DNA of 64,000 nucleotides from Kingdonia uniflora (GCA_014058105.1 JACGCM010001272.1:372001-436000); one strand, 5' to 3'; shown: positions 35,666 through 48,956, counted from the stretch's first letter. The notes: generated by a model from the sequence alone, not told the origin. Numbers and translations are program-made.

Positions 35666-35886
35666 AAGACAAAGAGGAAGTAAGAAATCAGACGTGTTAC
35701 ATTATTAACTTAAGGGCTGAAATTTAGTATTTATATAAAAAGAGAAGCGACTTGCCTTTTTCATTACAATCAATTCCTATCTCTGTTAAAACATCACATA
35801 AATCTTAGAAAGTGATCAAGCTTTATTTCATTTACCAAAAAGAAAATAAATAAATAAATCGTAAGCACATAATAAACTTACTTACA

Positions 35887-37640
35887 GCATTGTTGTTAGA
35901 AGAAAGGAATGGGAACTTGAGTTCGTTTGAATAACAGACAACAACAGCATGAACTCCCCTGTGCAAGATAGAATACCTTTAAGTTGGTACAACTTCAAAA
36001 TTTTCTGTACTTTACGGCCAGATTGCAAACTAGGCCCTTTCTCTTCACCAGATTTTCGCAATGCAGCTTCTGCATGAAATAAGGTGTATGCAACATCGAT
36101 GTCATTGTTAAGTTGCTTACTCAAGACCCCGTAGTCTTTCACAGCTTGAACCTGTACAATCACACCACAAAAGCATTTGTTACTATATCTATACCCATTT
36201 GATGTTTCATAGCAGTTTATGTAAGAATTTAGGCCTTATTGAATCTTTGAAGCTAATAATGAGCCAGATCTGTAAAAGTTAAAGTGGTCACATTGAAGCT
36301 AATAATGAGCCAGGTCAAACTACTAAAAGAAAGTACCGAAAAACTTAAAAAAAAAACCCTCAAAAGAACACCCCTAAAACCGAAGGATTAGTAATAAAGA
36401 AAAAATGGTAAACAACCAAATCAGGAAATTCTGCATGTGGGGTGGTGAGGCTATTGACCATAACTTTGGTGGGTTTTATTCGACAGACATAGGTTATTGT
36501 TGGGTCGACCTACCTGAAGCGCTTTCCTATATAAGCTTGGTTTTACAGATTTTAGCTTATATAGGTAACTCAAGATTCTACAGACACGAAATGATTATAT
36601 GTCACTAGTAGCTACTACCAGGTACCTTAAATCTAGAGACATTCCTAAAACAATTGATGTTTCCACCAGGTAAGCTCATTAAATGATATTTGTAGCTCGG
36701 TGTGGGCACTAATCTAACTTGGGTCTAGAATGTATTCCCACAGACTACCATCTGGCTAACTAGGATTTGAATAGAGATGATCTTCAATACCAAAAATCAT
36801 AGGACGGAAGCAACAGAAATAGTTAGATGAAGAAAATAGTTGAAATTTTAATTCACCTTTGCACTGGATGTAGCACGTCGAAGAAGGGCCTTGGTGTAGT
36901 TGGGTTTGATCCTCAGAGCTTCATTACAATCTTCAATGGATCTTTCCCACTGCTCAAGCCTTGACCAACTAGCAGCTCTATTACAGAAGAGAACAGAGTT
37001 CGTAGGATCTAGCATGAGCCCCTCCCCATAAGCCAAGCACGCTTCAGTATAACAGCCAGATTTAAAGTGATCATTACCACGGGTATGAGCTCTTGAAACC
37101 ATCCTCATCTTGTGAAGAAACATAGAAACTTTTTTTTTATTCGGATCAATAAGCTCAGCCTTCTCAGCATCTACAACTGCACTCTTAAACAGTTCCAATG
37201 CCATTGCAACTTGAACTCGGACAAAGAACATATAAGCTTCAGATAATATTTCAAAGAACTTGGTTTGTGAGCATGAGGTTGGAAAACGTCCCAACTCGGG
37301 GATGGCGTTTAGACTAGACTCGGCATCCTCAAGTCTTTGAAGCTTTAGAAATGATTCTGCTCGACATGCAAATAGCTGTAAGTTCCAATTTTAAACTATC
37401 TCAGAATTCCTGATAACCTGCACAAACCAAGGGAGACAGGTAGAGAACACAACTTTAAATGCACCAGCAGCAATAACAGCATCTTCTTCTCTTAATACAT
37501 TGTTCCAATCCGCAGCCATCCTGGCATCAGCACAAACTCTTATATGTCTCTCCACTGCCTGTAACTTTGGTAACTCATCTGGATCAGGACATTGCCCGTA
37601 TAGACAAAGGTGCCTCCTAGCATTCTGAACTTGGCCTAAA
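35887..37640 (-). pseudogene. TTL (TPR plus thioredoxin-like) protein, truncated gene fragment
   Basis: Three exons read in TTL order on the minus strand: 37454-37640 (GQVQNARRHLCLYGQ...LPKLQAVERH), 36857-37375 (LFACRAESFLKLQRLEDAE, then TPR motifs with TRGNDHFKSGCYTEACLAYG and NRAASWSRLEQWERSIEDCN) and 35887-36151 (AVKDYGVLSKQL, then a weak thioredoxin-like start). TTL proteins (~690 residues) are TPR scaffolds linked to brassinosteroid and stress responses. The N-terminal region, the first TPRs and the C-terminal half of the thioredoxin-like domain are not found. The splice borders and open frames of the two larger exons are well preserved. A partial duplicate is most likely. A real gene with divergent flanking exons is possible. 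Confidence 0.75.
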
Positions 37641-38136
37641 CTATAAAATGAATAAGAGACCGTGAATCTGAAATGCCTAATCATTTAGAAGATCAAATGA
37701 ACATTTGGCCTGATCACTCAAACCAAAGAATCAAAATGACCCCACTGATCAAAATTGAGTAACAAGCTTTTAGGTTTTTGGCAGGAACTGTTATTATTTG
37801 GAGCAATTTTGAGTGAAAGCACAAGTAACATGGATAAACCCATGGTAATATATTGATAAAATTAATTAGAAATACTAGTTCTACTTGCTCAAACAGAAAA
37901 GAAGAGAAAATACAAAAATAGGTTTTAGATAATACAAGTCATGCATTCACCTCACCCAGCAAGGAGACTCCCGTCAGAAAATGCATCATACACATTAGCT
38001 CCTAAAACTGATAGTACTGCTGATTTGGTGCTTTGAACCCATCTTTGAAAAGCAAGCCCAGTCTAATCTTTCTAGACCAACCTTTGGTTCTACTACAGCC
38101 GAACATTAGGCTAACATGGAAGAGTACAACGACAAC
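37641..38136. other. Sequence between TTL fragment and the gypsy element
   Basis: Upstream TTL exons should lie here but none is recognisable. The stretch is AT-rich with no supported coding region and ends at the likely target duplication (ACAAC) of the gypsy insertion. Confidence 0.5.
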
Positions 38137-38621
38137 TGATCCACAATACGATTGAGAAGCTTTTAGTTAGTAGAGAAACACGAAGAACACCAATTGGTTT
38201 GGAAAAATAGAGAATTCGATTACTAAAACGCAGTAATTACAAAAAAAATCTCTCAAACCCAAGGCTTCTCTCAGAACTCTTTTCAGATCTAATCTAGAAA
38301 ATAACCTAAGTTCCTTTTATATAGTAAGAAACTCGAAAATTATAAAAGAACGGATCTCGAGGCAAAACAACGTCTGAGATTCCAAAACAGTGCCAAAGTC
38401 GTTCGAACGAACTAGGGAGTCATTCGAACGACTTTACGCCTAATTGGTCTAAACCCTAGTAAAGTAGACCAACTCATTCGAACGACACTCAACTTCGTTC
38501 GAACGACATTTGGCTTTGGGCCAAATTTCCAGAGGACATGTCAACTCGTTCGAACGACACTCAACTTCATTTGAACAGCCTTTTAACAAATCCTTAAATA
38601 ACTCTAGATCCTCCTGGATCA
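38137..38621 (-). repeat. 3' LTR of the gypsy element (485 bp) with TTCGAA-motif array
   Basis: Its ends are TGATCC and GGATCA (inverted). Between about 38399 and 38580 a ~12-base motif centred on TTCGAACGA occurs about six times at irregular spacing. The other LTR has only one copy and is ~160 bases shorter there. The ORF that enters it from the pol end (to 38449) is read-through and not a separate gene. Confidence 0.9.
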
Positions 38622-38629
38622 TGGCTCCC

Positions 38630-41600
38630 CCCTTTAAGAGTTTTGAGCTCCTGCTCAAGCTAGAACTGGAGATGAGGGAACGCGGCGATGCCCTATTCCC
38701 TACTGTACTACTTCGACTTACTCGGTAGCTGACCCTTCTTCCCAACTCGGAACGAATCAATAGCACCCCGTCTTGTAGTATGAACCTTCCGCTGGAGAAT
38801 ACCATCCTCCAGCAACGAATCTTCTCTTTCCATCCATAAGTCACCAACTAGCTGTAGGTGAGTATCGATTGCAGAGTTTTCATCCAAAAGAGATGGCTCA
38901 AACAGCTTCAAATGCTCGACATTAATCATCGAATACATCTTCATGAAAGGTGGCAAATCCAACTGGAATGTATTGCCACCAATCTTCTTGAGTATCAAAA
39001 ATGGACCATAACGGATAGGTTAGAGCTTCTTACCTTCCCCCTTAAGCCGTTCCTTACCCAAATGCAACCAAACGAGGTCGCCCTCTAGAAAAGTGTACTT
39101 AACCTAATGCTTGTCGTGGCGAGCCTTATACTTCGCTTGAGTCTTCTTTAACTGAGCTTTAACCACCTCATGAACCTTGTTGATCATCTCAATGAAACGC
39201 TGAGCTTTAACCTGCTCCTCTTCCTCCTTCCCTGACACCGTCTTGTCGCCAAGACTAAACGCCAAATCAAAAAGGTTTTACGGCAAGTACCCCAAACAAA
39301 CTTCAAAAGGAGACTTCAACGTGGAACCATATATCGCCCGGTTGAACGCAAACTAAAGATACGGTAAACTCTCATCCCAAGTCTTAGGATGCTTAGAATG
39401 GAATCCCCGTAATAAATGTACCAAAGTGTGCTTAACGACCTATGTTTGCCCGTCTGTCTACGGATGAAAAATGGTACTTCTCTTCAACTTAGTATCCATC
39501 ATCCCCCATAACGATCTCCAGAAATTTCCCCAAAAAGCGGTTATCCCTATAAAAAATAATAGAAGAAGGGAGCCCGAAATACCTCCAGACGTCTCTAAAA
39601 ATAATTGCGCTGCTCCTTCCTCTGTGACCGTCTTCTGGCATAGAATAAGAACAATCATCTTGCTGAATAGATCCACCACCACAAGCAAATAGTTATTCTT
39701 ACACCTGGTCATGGGAAAACCACCCATAAAATCCATCAAAATACTCTCCCAAGGTCGGCTAGGAACTGATAATGGTAAGTACAGTCTTATCTTCCTATTG
39801 GAAGGTTTCGATGTATTACATAGCACGCAACCACGAACCACACGAGCAACATCCACCTGCATCTTCGGCCAATAGACATAACGCCACAAATTCAAAAGAG
39901 TCTTCTCAACCCCGAAATTACCTGCCACCCGGGAACAATGTGTATCTCGAATTCACTGTAAACGGTCTCCACCCTCAGGAATACATAGTAGACTGCCCCC
40001 GTAATTCAAACCATCCTTCAAAACATACTCTCACGTCTTGCCCTGTAGTAACTTCTCGTGAATCACACTGAGTTCCTTGTCGTCATCATACCCTGAAACG
40101 TACTCAGAAGGAACAATCGGCTGGATCTGTATAACTTCCAACAAAGCGGAAATAGTTGGTAATGGGGGTCGAGATAACATATCAGCCATCTTGTTGTCCA
40201 CTCCTTTCTTATATTTGATTAATAAGGTAAATTGTTGAAGGTACGACATCCACTTCATATGGAGAGCTTGCTGAAGCTTGGACTGCGTAGATAAGAACTG
40301 TAACGGTTTGTGATCGGAATGTACCACTACCTCCTTACCCAATAAGTAACTTCGCCAATGCTTCACTGATTGATATAACGCGTATAACTCCTTATCGTAG
40401 GTAGGATAGTTGCGTACTGCTCCTGTAAACATCCCAGAATGGTAAGCAACCGGCTTCCCATTCTGTAAAAGGATTGCCCCCAATGCATAGTCTGACGCAT
40501 CTATCTCGACTTCAAAAGGCCGCTACAAATTAGGTAATGCTAACACTGGTGCATCCGTAATCTTTCGCTTCAGTAACAAAAAGGTCTTCTCATGGTGATC
40601 TTTCCACACAAACTGTACCCCGATCTTCATCAAAGAATGCAACGGTGCGGCTATTTGTACAAAATGCCAAATAAAATTTTGTAAGTACTGACAAGAATCC
40701 ATAAAACTCCTCACTTCCATCACTGTGCGGGATCTAGGCCAATTAGTAATGATCGAGACCTTCTCTGGATCGACCTTAAGCTCACCACCACCAACAATAA
40801 AACCCAAATAGACTAGCTCCCGTTTCTCAAACTCACACTTCTTCCCGTTCAGAAAAAGCTGTTGTGATCGCAACACGCCCAACACTTTGTGTAAATGCCC
40901 AAGATGTTCCTCCTACGTACGACTATATATCAATATATCATCCAAATATACAATCGCAAAATCATAAATAAACGCACGAAGTACCTCATTCATGAGCCGC
41001 ATAAACGTCGCCGAAGCATTGCATAACCCAAAAGGCATCACTAACCACTCAAATAAGCCCTATTTGGTTTTGAACGCTGTCTTCCAAGTATCCTCCTCCC
41101 GGATTCAAACATGATGGTAACCCGACTTAAGATCCATCTTGGTAAAAAATTGAGCCGTCTACAACTCATCAAAAAGTTCGTCAATCCGTAGAAGCGGATA
41201 ACGATTCTTCACTGTGATCTTGTTCAACGCCCGATAATCCACACACATCCTCCAAGACCCATCCTTCTTCGGCACCAGTAATACCTGCAAACCATAAGGT
41301 GAGCAACTTGGATTAATAACTCCTTGCTCTAGGAGTTCATATACCTATTTCTTGATCTCATCAGACTCTGTAACAGAAGTCCGATATAATCCAATATTGG
41401 GTAGTGGCATACCATTCACCAATGTGATATCATGGTCCACATCCCTCTTACGCGACATCCCTTCTATGCCTAGAAACAAGTTTTCATACTCCTCTTGCAA
41501 CTCTTCTATATCGGTTTGTTACTTAGGAAACATTGCCAAAGTAGACAATACTGTACCCTGGCGGACCCTCTTGAACTTGTTACACCAACAACAAAACAAA

Positions 41601-43119
41601 TTTGTCGCTTGCATTAACCAACCTCTTAGCCTGAGTCGTCGTTGTTAAATTATTGGTAGTGATATGTTCCTTACGCGCATTAATATAAAACTTAGTCCCA
41701 TCCTTCACCAAACGATACTTGCGAGCACGACGGTAAAGGATTGCATCTCGGTCTCAAAGATAAGGGCTTCCCAAGATGACTTGACACACGTCCAACAGAA
41801 CCACCTCACATATCACTTCGTCAATAAACTTTTCAGTAATCGCAAACATGAACGTACACTGCTTAGTGATCTTCAACTCCGCGTCTTTCTGAATCCAACC
41901 TAAACCATACGGCTCAGGATGAGCCACTGTAGCCAAGCCCATCTTCTTCACCACCGCCACAGAAATTAAATTCTTCTGACTACTCGGATCCATGATGGCC
42001 TCGACTAAGCTCTGCTTCACCTGAATACTGACAAAGAAAAACTCTTCCCGACTAGCCTCGTTGATAACTTGAGGTTGCTTGAACATTAGAGTAAGCTTAG
42101 GATTTGGCGTATCTAAATCTGGAAGATCCACAATCCCTGCGGCTAGTGCACATTTATCTTTCTTGACCTTCCCCTCCTTCGGTCGAAGTTCCTGGTGAAG
42201 TTTTCAACATCTATCAGAATTGTGTCCATTAGCCTTGCAATGACTACAAATAATCCCTTTGAATAAAGGCCCCTCTCCTTTGGACTCCCCTTTCTGATCA
42301 AACTTCCAATTAGCCTTGTACCCCGACTTGTTCTTGTCGTCTTTCTTGTCACTCTTCAAGTACTTGCCTTCAATGGCAATTTCTTTAACGGTAGCGTCTT
42401 CGATATTTGCCACATTGAAGAGCTTTAATTATCTTCGAATGGACTCCGAAAAACCCCTTGTATATTTCATGAACACATCATACTCCTCCACGTCAATATC
42501 TAAAACCAATGTTTGGTTATGAAATTATGTAGTGGATTATTGCACGGATTACCCAAACCGTTGGCGCAAGTTGTACCATTTGTACCATCTTTCATGTTCA
42601 AACCCAATTAGATAGAATTGCTTCCTCACCAAGACCTTGAATTCCTTCCAACTCAGACTTCTGACATCATGTCATTTCCGATAGAATTTTTACCATGTGA
42701 ATGAGTGACTTGTGAATTTTAAAGTAGATAAGAAAATCTTCTGAGCGCTGGAATATTCATCAATGGAAAAATAGGTCTCCAACCTATTTAACCAATTATA
42801 TAATTTCTTAGCATCGACAGAACCATCAAAAACTGGAATCTCAATCTTAAGCCCAAGACGAAGATTACGAATAGGATTCATTGACTTACCAAAGCCTGGG
42901 CACTTCTTGACGGAATCGGCATCACTAGAATCATCGAATACCGAAACATCCTTATCCTCATCTACCTCCATAACCCCTTTCTTCTTCGAACGGCCTCGCC
43001 GTTCCACCAAAATGGAAGCCTTATCGAGCTTCGTAAGACGCAACTGTTCCACTAACTCCCCTACAGTAGAAGTTAGGGCATAAATTGTCGTTTCCAAAAT
43101 TGTGAGTCTTTCGTTGGGA
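38630..43119 (-). pseudogene. Gypsy gag-pol, main part (minus strand), with in-frame stops
   Basis: Reading leftwards: gag (IEIPVFDGSVDAKKLYNWL, ~42820), a CCHC knuckle (CSHCKANGHNSDRC, ~42210-42250), and a protease-like region with the active-site block altered to DPSS (~41980). Reverse transcriptase follows (~40700-41350, [20 protein letters not shown] and YLDDILIYS). RNase H is at 40031-40483 (IDASDYALGAILL, YDKELYAL, HSDHKPLQ). Integrase has an H2C2 zinc region (GCVLCNTSKPSNRK) and MDFMGGFP with part of the DDE core (39300-39930). A tail reads KRKVHTTRRG-like basic/aromatic residues (~38720-38850), resembling a chromodomain region. Stops recur, and several stand for Arg, Gln or Trp codons (TGA for CGA near 41760 and 41105, TAG for CAG near 41160). 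One frameshift lies between protease and reverse transcriptase. Confidence 0.92.
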
Positions 43120-43124
43120 TCGCC

Positions 43125-44188
43125 TGATCGATTATAAACCGATGTCTTAAAAGACCCGCAAGCGCACGGTGTACCGTTGAGTACAAATGAAAACGGGATC
43201 GTATCCCAAGAGACTTGTGGTGCGAATTATACTTCGAGTTACTAGTTTTATCCAATAACAACGAGTTTGTGTAGGTTTTGAAATAATAGGAAGAACGAAA
43301 CAAATTACAAGATAAATTGGAGTGGAAACCAAGGCATCGATTCCACTCCACCCTTTATAACCATTAGATAGCATAAATAATTAAAGTAAATTACGAGTTC
43401 CCGTATCGCATATCCTTGGTCGGGGGCATATGCAATTCATCAAAAGATACAAGAGATTTAGTAATTAGGAGCTACCCATAAACCAACTTATTCAGCCATG
43501 GTCCGGTTGATAAGCATGGATTATGTTCTCTTCTCCATGTTCCTAACCTATCTTGTTATGGTCAAACAAGATGGTTACTTATATTCCTTATTCCTCCTAA
43601 TCCTAGCTATGGTCAAGCCTAGGATGAAGGAATACAAATATGCAATATTCTAGGATAAAGATAAAGTAATTACTCTAACTAAGCTACACAATCTACATTA
43701 AGGCTACATTGGGTGGAGCTTCCTCTAGCCTTGGCTAAGAATATTAGCTACTCATCCCTTTGATCATTTCCATACTACTATTACTATGATAAAAATAAAA
43801 GACAAGAAAAAGAGAAGAACAATAACTTCTCCTCCTATTTATAGAGTATAGGAAAGGTTACTAAAAATCACCATTAATATAAAATCCCCTAAACAATGCC
43901 TAAAATCATGTATTACAACTCATGAGAATAATATATATATATATATATCTAATTCTCTTCAACGGGCTTCCATGCATGGGACTTTGGTTGACAACTTCAA
44001 ATGAGAATTATTGTTAGAGTGTATCACCCTTGTTCTTCGTTAAAAACCAAAAAATTGTACGACTTGTTTATCATGTGACCGATTTATGTAAATACAAACA
44101 AAAACACTATTAGTATCACATTTATTTAATAAATGACTAGGTAGATATAAATTTAAGAGTTGTTTACGTAAAAATTACGTGTCTATCA
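43125..44188 (-). repeat. 3' LTR of the nested element (1064 bp)
   Basis: Nearly identical over most of its length to 48979-50091. It lacks a ~60-base segment present in the other LTR after ACAATAACTT (49680-49742) and has a longer AT microsatellite (43929-43948). Its inner end is duplicated with adjoining DNA (44174-44295). Confidence 0.92.
43929..43948. repeat. AT dinucleotide microsatellite in LTR
   Basis: About ten AT units. The matching place in the other LTR (~49843) has only four or five, a length difference that arose after insertion. Confidence 0.85.
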
Positions 44189-44295
44189 AATACTCCCAAA
44201 CTAATATTTTGCTAGTCCTCGAGCAAAAGTAAATATTACGTGTCTATCAAATACCCCCAAACTAATATTTTGCTAGTCCTCGAGCAAAAGTAAAC
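44174..44295. repeat. 61-bp tandem duplication spanning LTR end and polypurine region
   Basis: Two 61-base units start at ATTACGTGTCTATC (44174 and 44235). Each includes the LTR terminus TATCA, the polypurine-like AATAC(T/C)CCCAAAC (complement) and the phrase TTTTGCTAGTCCTCGAGC. The duplication leaves a second potential LTR end inside the element. Confidence 0.88.
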
Positions 44296-45658
44296 AAAAA
44301 CCATTTTCGTCTGTCACGCGGCTGCATTTAACGTATGCAACAAGCCGTTAAACCCCCAGGTTTAGCCTGGTGGACGAGTGTTGTCGTGTGAGTCTTTGCA
44401 GTGACTATACCCACAAAAGTCAATAATGACATTTTAAACAATTCTATAATACACATGACTCATTTCCTGTGAACTTAACCTTGCTTAGTTGTGACAAAAA
44501 TATACTAATATAAAAAATCCTTAAACTTGTTATTCTCCCAAGTATATCAAAAAATATTTTAAGCTTATCCGAAACTAGAGGTACTACCTCAAAATTAGAA
44601 AGAGATTCAAGTATTTTGCTTTAGCTATATTTGAGTGTACAATGAAAACAGTTTTATCGTCTAATACGTTGTCTAGAATAATTTACTCAGTTTTTGGTAG
44701 TCTAGTTCTCACTGGAATAAATTCAACGGTCAGTTCAACAAGTGCCTTAGTCAATTTGTCCTCCTAGAATTTTACTTTTTTTTCTTTTCTTTTGTAAGCT
44801 TTTTCTTTTGAGTACTTTGTTTCTTAGTGAGGCCTCCGTAACAGGGAGTTTTCAATCGACAATCCCCGCTAGTTGGCTAAGGTTGCCAGGGTGTGGTGCC
44901 TCATCATGACCTAGACTCAGGATTCTCTCAAGTAACATTTTCTTGTGCTCCTTTCACATAGTTCATGGTCAAACTCGAGATTGGTGATAATTTTTCCTCT
45001 TTCAGTTCTTAATCATGCGAGTAGCCTTGCAGCGTGAAAGTTTTTAGAGCATATTTGGCTTATTTATTATTTTTTCTTAGGAATCAACTTATTCTTAGGC
45101 AGTTGTCTCCCTTGTAGCAAACTATTCCTAACATAAATGTTAAATTTCTTTTATACTGAGCAAAAATATATTTAAGGTATTAATTGCAAAACTACAATGA
45201 AGTGCACATTTTTAAAATATGTCTAGCTTAACTTAAATTAGTCGATAATAAAAAGATAGTACATCAAGCTTAAGATATTCTAAAATATTTTATTGTATAC
45301 TTGGTACAATTTCAAAATTTAAGTTTTTCCATAATATTTATGTCAAGGTAAAATCAGTTTAAGTGTTTGGAAATTCGTCAAAAATATATCATGCATTGCC
45401 AAAGTGCTATTATTTCACTTTTCTTCAAAAAACATTTAATGAAATTGTTTTCTACCCCCAAACTTAAATGAAACATTGCCCTCAATGTTTGAGAGCATAA
45501 AAAAAATAGAGGAATAAAAACTGGAATTTCTCACCTGAATGTGTCATGGGTTGCCTCCCAAGAAGCGCTATGTTTACTGTCTTCAGCCAGACGAATGTAC
45601 CCCCAAACTTAAAATTTTCAATATGACTGGAAGGGTACGAAGCTGAAAAGGTGATGTA

Positions 45659-47260
45659 TTATTCTGGTTGCAAATTCTCTTTCAAAAACCAGATAACACA
45701 TGAATGGTGATCCTTAATATTAGCCCTTAATTGGGCAGATATATTATGTAAAAACCAAATAGAGTTTAAAGCTGATTCTCTATAATAAAAAAAATTTCTA
45801 ACAACTTTGCCTATTATTTGATGATTCCAAGTTGAAAATTTTAGACAAATCAAGAAAAACCATTGTCTCCAAGATAAAACAAATACATACACAGGGAACA
45901 TATTTTCCTTTAGAATTTTCAATACAATCATATGATTACTACATGTTGCAGTAAATAAGAAGATTGGTATACAAGTATTCATCCCCAAAAATGTACTAGA
46001 TTCAAAACTCAATTTTCCTGGAAAGATATTTTCTTTGAAAATTTTCAAAACCCCCATGTTATCGTTGATATTCCAAAAAATGTGATAGGTGGTTCTGACA
46101 AAGCAAGTCCGTGAGGCATCCTCAAAATTATAATTTTTCAAAAAGATGTTTTCTTTTAGTAGAAGAAAAACTATATAACATATTTGTGGATGTGGGGATC
46201 GGGGAACAATTGACTCTAATAAACATTTAAAATTTATGTGCCTAAAATCATAACTTATCTCAAGGGACTCATCCTGACCATTGACGTGGATATTCATTGG
46301 CTTAGGGACATGGTCAAGTTGAAACATATTTTTAGATGCTAATGATTGTACCATTTCACGAATCTCAGGATCATTCGAGTCCTCAAAATAATTTAAACAT
46401 TCATTAATAGAAATACAACAAGAATTATCTCTGTACAAGTCCTCAAAATCATTTATGGTCATGGTACCCCCATTAGGCTCGTGAAATGGAGATGTAGGCA
46501 TAGGTATAGGTGCGGTTGGTGAATGAGTAACCAAAACAGAATCAGCCTCTAATAATAGTGGTATATCCTGTAAAGAAGGGTCGTCCACCCACTGGTTTCC
46601 AATATTGTAATTTATGTCAGGTGGACGCGACTCAAGGCAAGGCTGAGGTGACTCATAAGGAGACTAAGAAGGAAATGACAAGTTGATAACATCTGCAACA
46701 GGTTCAACAATTTCTAATTTCTTGACTTTGGTACAAATATCATCATCTACAAATTCCTCGCAAATTATCGTATAATGAGATGGTGATTCCATATATTCAT
46801 ATTTTATCTCGTCATCATCGTCAAAAAAATTAATAGAGGAGAGGGAAAAATATTCAGTCTCGGTCATAGTTTCCTCAAAACAATTTATTGGATTAACAAA
46901 TGAAATGATGGATGGTGACATCGATGGTTGAATTTGGAGGGCTTCTTCAAGATCTTCTTGTAACATAGGATCGTCGACCTTAAAATATTCATCTTCTAAA
47001 TCTGTCTCACAATATGGTATTCATTCACCCCACGGAGAAAACATTCCTTGATTACGCTTGAATTCATCCATTTCTTAATCACAAGGGGATTTAACTTCGG
47101 ATTGTTCTTCTTCATTGTTTAAAAGTTTTTCATGCTCTATTTCACTCCACGTAGTTGACAACTGAGTTATTTGAGTTTCTAATCTAGAAATAGATTGGGC
47201 CGTAGAAGTTTGATTCACCAATGTCTGTTCTTGGAATTGTATCATTTGTTGCTAAAATTG
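45659..47260 (-). pseudogene. Gag-like acidic frame of the nested non-autonomous element
   Basis: A minus-strand frame runs from about 47260 to 45659 with few stops. The longest open parts are 309 codons (45659-46588) and 100 codons (46664-46966), both in the same frame. Near 47170-47210 it reads QSISRLETQITQL, similar to the coiled segment near the end of gag in Athila/Tat-type plant gypsy elements. The middle is rich in Asp/Glu and Pro. The end reads repeated LKENIF/FKENIF-type units (46150-45660) that come from degenerate repeats. No zinc knuckle or enzyme motif is present. Product function is unknown. Confidence 0.5.
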
Positions 47261-47579
47261 CAATACTTGTTTTTGACTTTCAATTGATTATTACATGAAG
47301 AGAGCAAGGGTATCTTCCAAAGATGGTTTGGGTAGAGCGGGTGGGAACTGATTGAATGACTGAACGGACTGATGGGCCTGCATATATGAATGAGATTAGA
47401 AAGGTTCCATGTATTGAAATTTTTGGTGATCCCATGATTGAAAATGATTATGAGGTTGTTGCGGGATGTGCAAATTGTGAGCTGTATGGATTCTAATGTT
47501 CTTGCATGTATGACATTTTGAAATAAAAGTAACTCCCAATGCAATAAATAACCAATCAATCCTAAACAGTACATCAACA

Positions 47580-48956
47580 TTTTTTAGAAGTAATAATTAG
47601 GTCTCCCCTATATTCTTCTATGTTCAAAATGGGTATGATAGCAAAAGGCTTTGGTTCCTATACTCCCCTGCGTCACTATGCTAGTACCAGCTTAAAGTAG
47701 ATGTTCAGTCCTCACTCTCGAGCGAGTCGCCTATCGTACGTCAGCACTCGGAACGGTGACGTCGCAAATCTACAACCAGTATTTTGCGGCGCTAGGCTGG
47801 GGCAGTATCCTATGAACCCGTGTTTCTACCCCGGTCCGGTACTCCTATCCGTTGGGTGATGAAATCCTGCAGGAATCTTGCTACTCTTTTTTATTAACAG
47901 TTATTTTGAGGTCCGGGACGTTCAATTTTTGTGTGATACGAATTTCTTTGTATCCCTAATGGATGGTCCCACTTGTTGGAGAGCTTTTTGGGTGATGAAA
48001 TCCCGCAAGTCTCTAACAGTTTTTACCTTTACTAATGTTGGAATGAAAAAGAATATTAAACACAACAATAAGTCAATCCAATCACAACAAATTTTTTATT
48101 AGAGCAGCGTGTATTTGCACAGTCCATACGACTTTATGATCCTAGTGCCGAGGCGGAGCGGATATGAACCCCTTCTAGATGTCAATTTTTGGGAAGTACT
48201 AACCTACGGGAAGTTTTTCCCGGTGTAGCTGTGGCTCCCCTTCACTTAGGGGGCGAAAGAAGGAAGTGCCCCTTCACTTGGGGGCACAAGAAGGATGGAT
48301 TTGATGATGTTTTCAGCTTTACGTATTATCCGTCTCGTTTCAAACTTTGCGACTATCCTGCAAAACAAGAGAAAAAAGATTAGTAAACTTGCGACAACAA
48401 TATTAATTCAATTTTAAAGTTTATTGTTGTCTATGATGTCCTGATTTTTAAATGCGCATATCTTTCAACTCGGTTGAGAGAGAATATTCAATAATATCAA
48501 TTTGGAAAGATAATTCAGAAAGGAAAATCTTCAAGAAGGAAGTTTTCTATAATTTACCTTCCCTAATGCCCAAAACAGATGATGAATGTACAGCGGCGTC
48601 TTTAAGGGAGACTATTTTTGTACTATTTTTTCGAAACGCTGTAACTCACAAACGACAAGATAGAAAAATATGATCTATAGCAATTCGGAAAGGGTTTTAA
48701 ATTATCTAAAACTTTCGTAGCAAACGTTTTCCCCAAATATGAAGTATTGAAGATCAAAAATGGTAAAACATTCAGGGACAGACTTCAAAGCTACTGTAGC
48801 ACCCAAAACTCGATTTTTATTTTATTTTAAAAACTAAACTAGAGAAAAGATAATAATGGAAATACTATAATACAACTTACTATAAAAAATAAAAAATAAG
48901 CATAAAAGAAGAAAAAAATGGCTTAAAATAGCATCTCAATAAAACACACTTTAGTC
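47580..48956. other. 5' untranslated region of the nested element
   Basis: Between the gag-like frame and the primer-binding site the sequence is non-coding. It includes a CG-richer block (~47690-47850) and a duplicated phrase GGGTGATGAAATCC (~47853 and ~47990). Nothing further is recognised. Confidence 0.5.

Noticed and set aside
38449..38847. 132-codon minus-strand frame with repeated CRSNEVECRSNE
   Set aside because: Its end is read-through of the TTCGAA motif array in the LTR. The start belongs to the integrase C-terminal tail.
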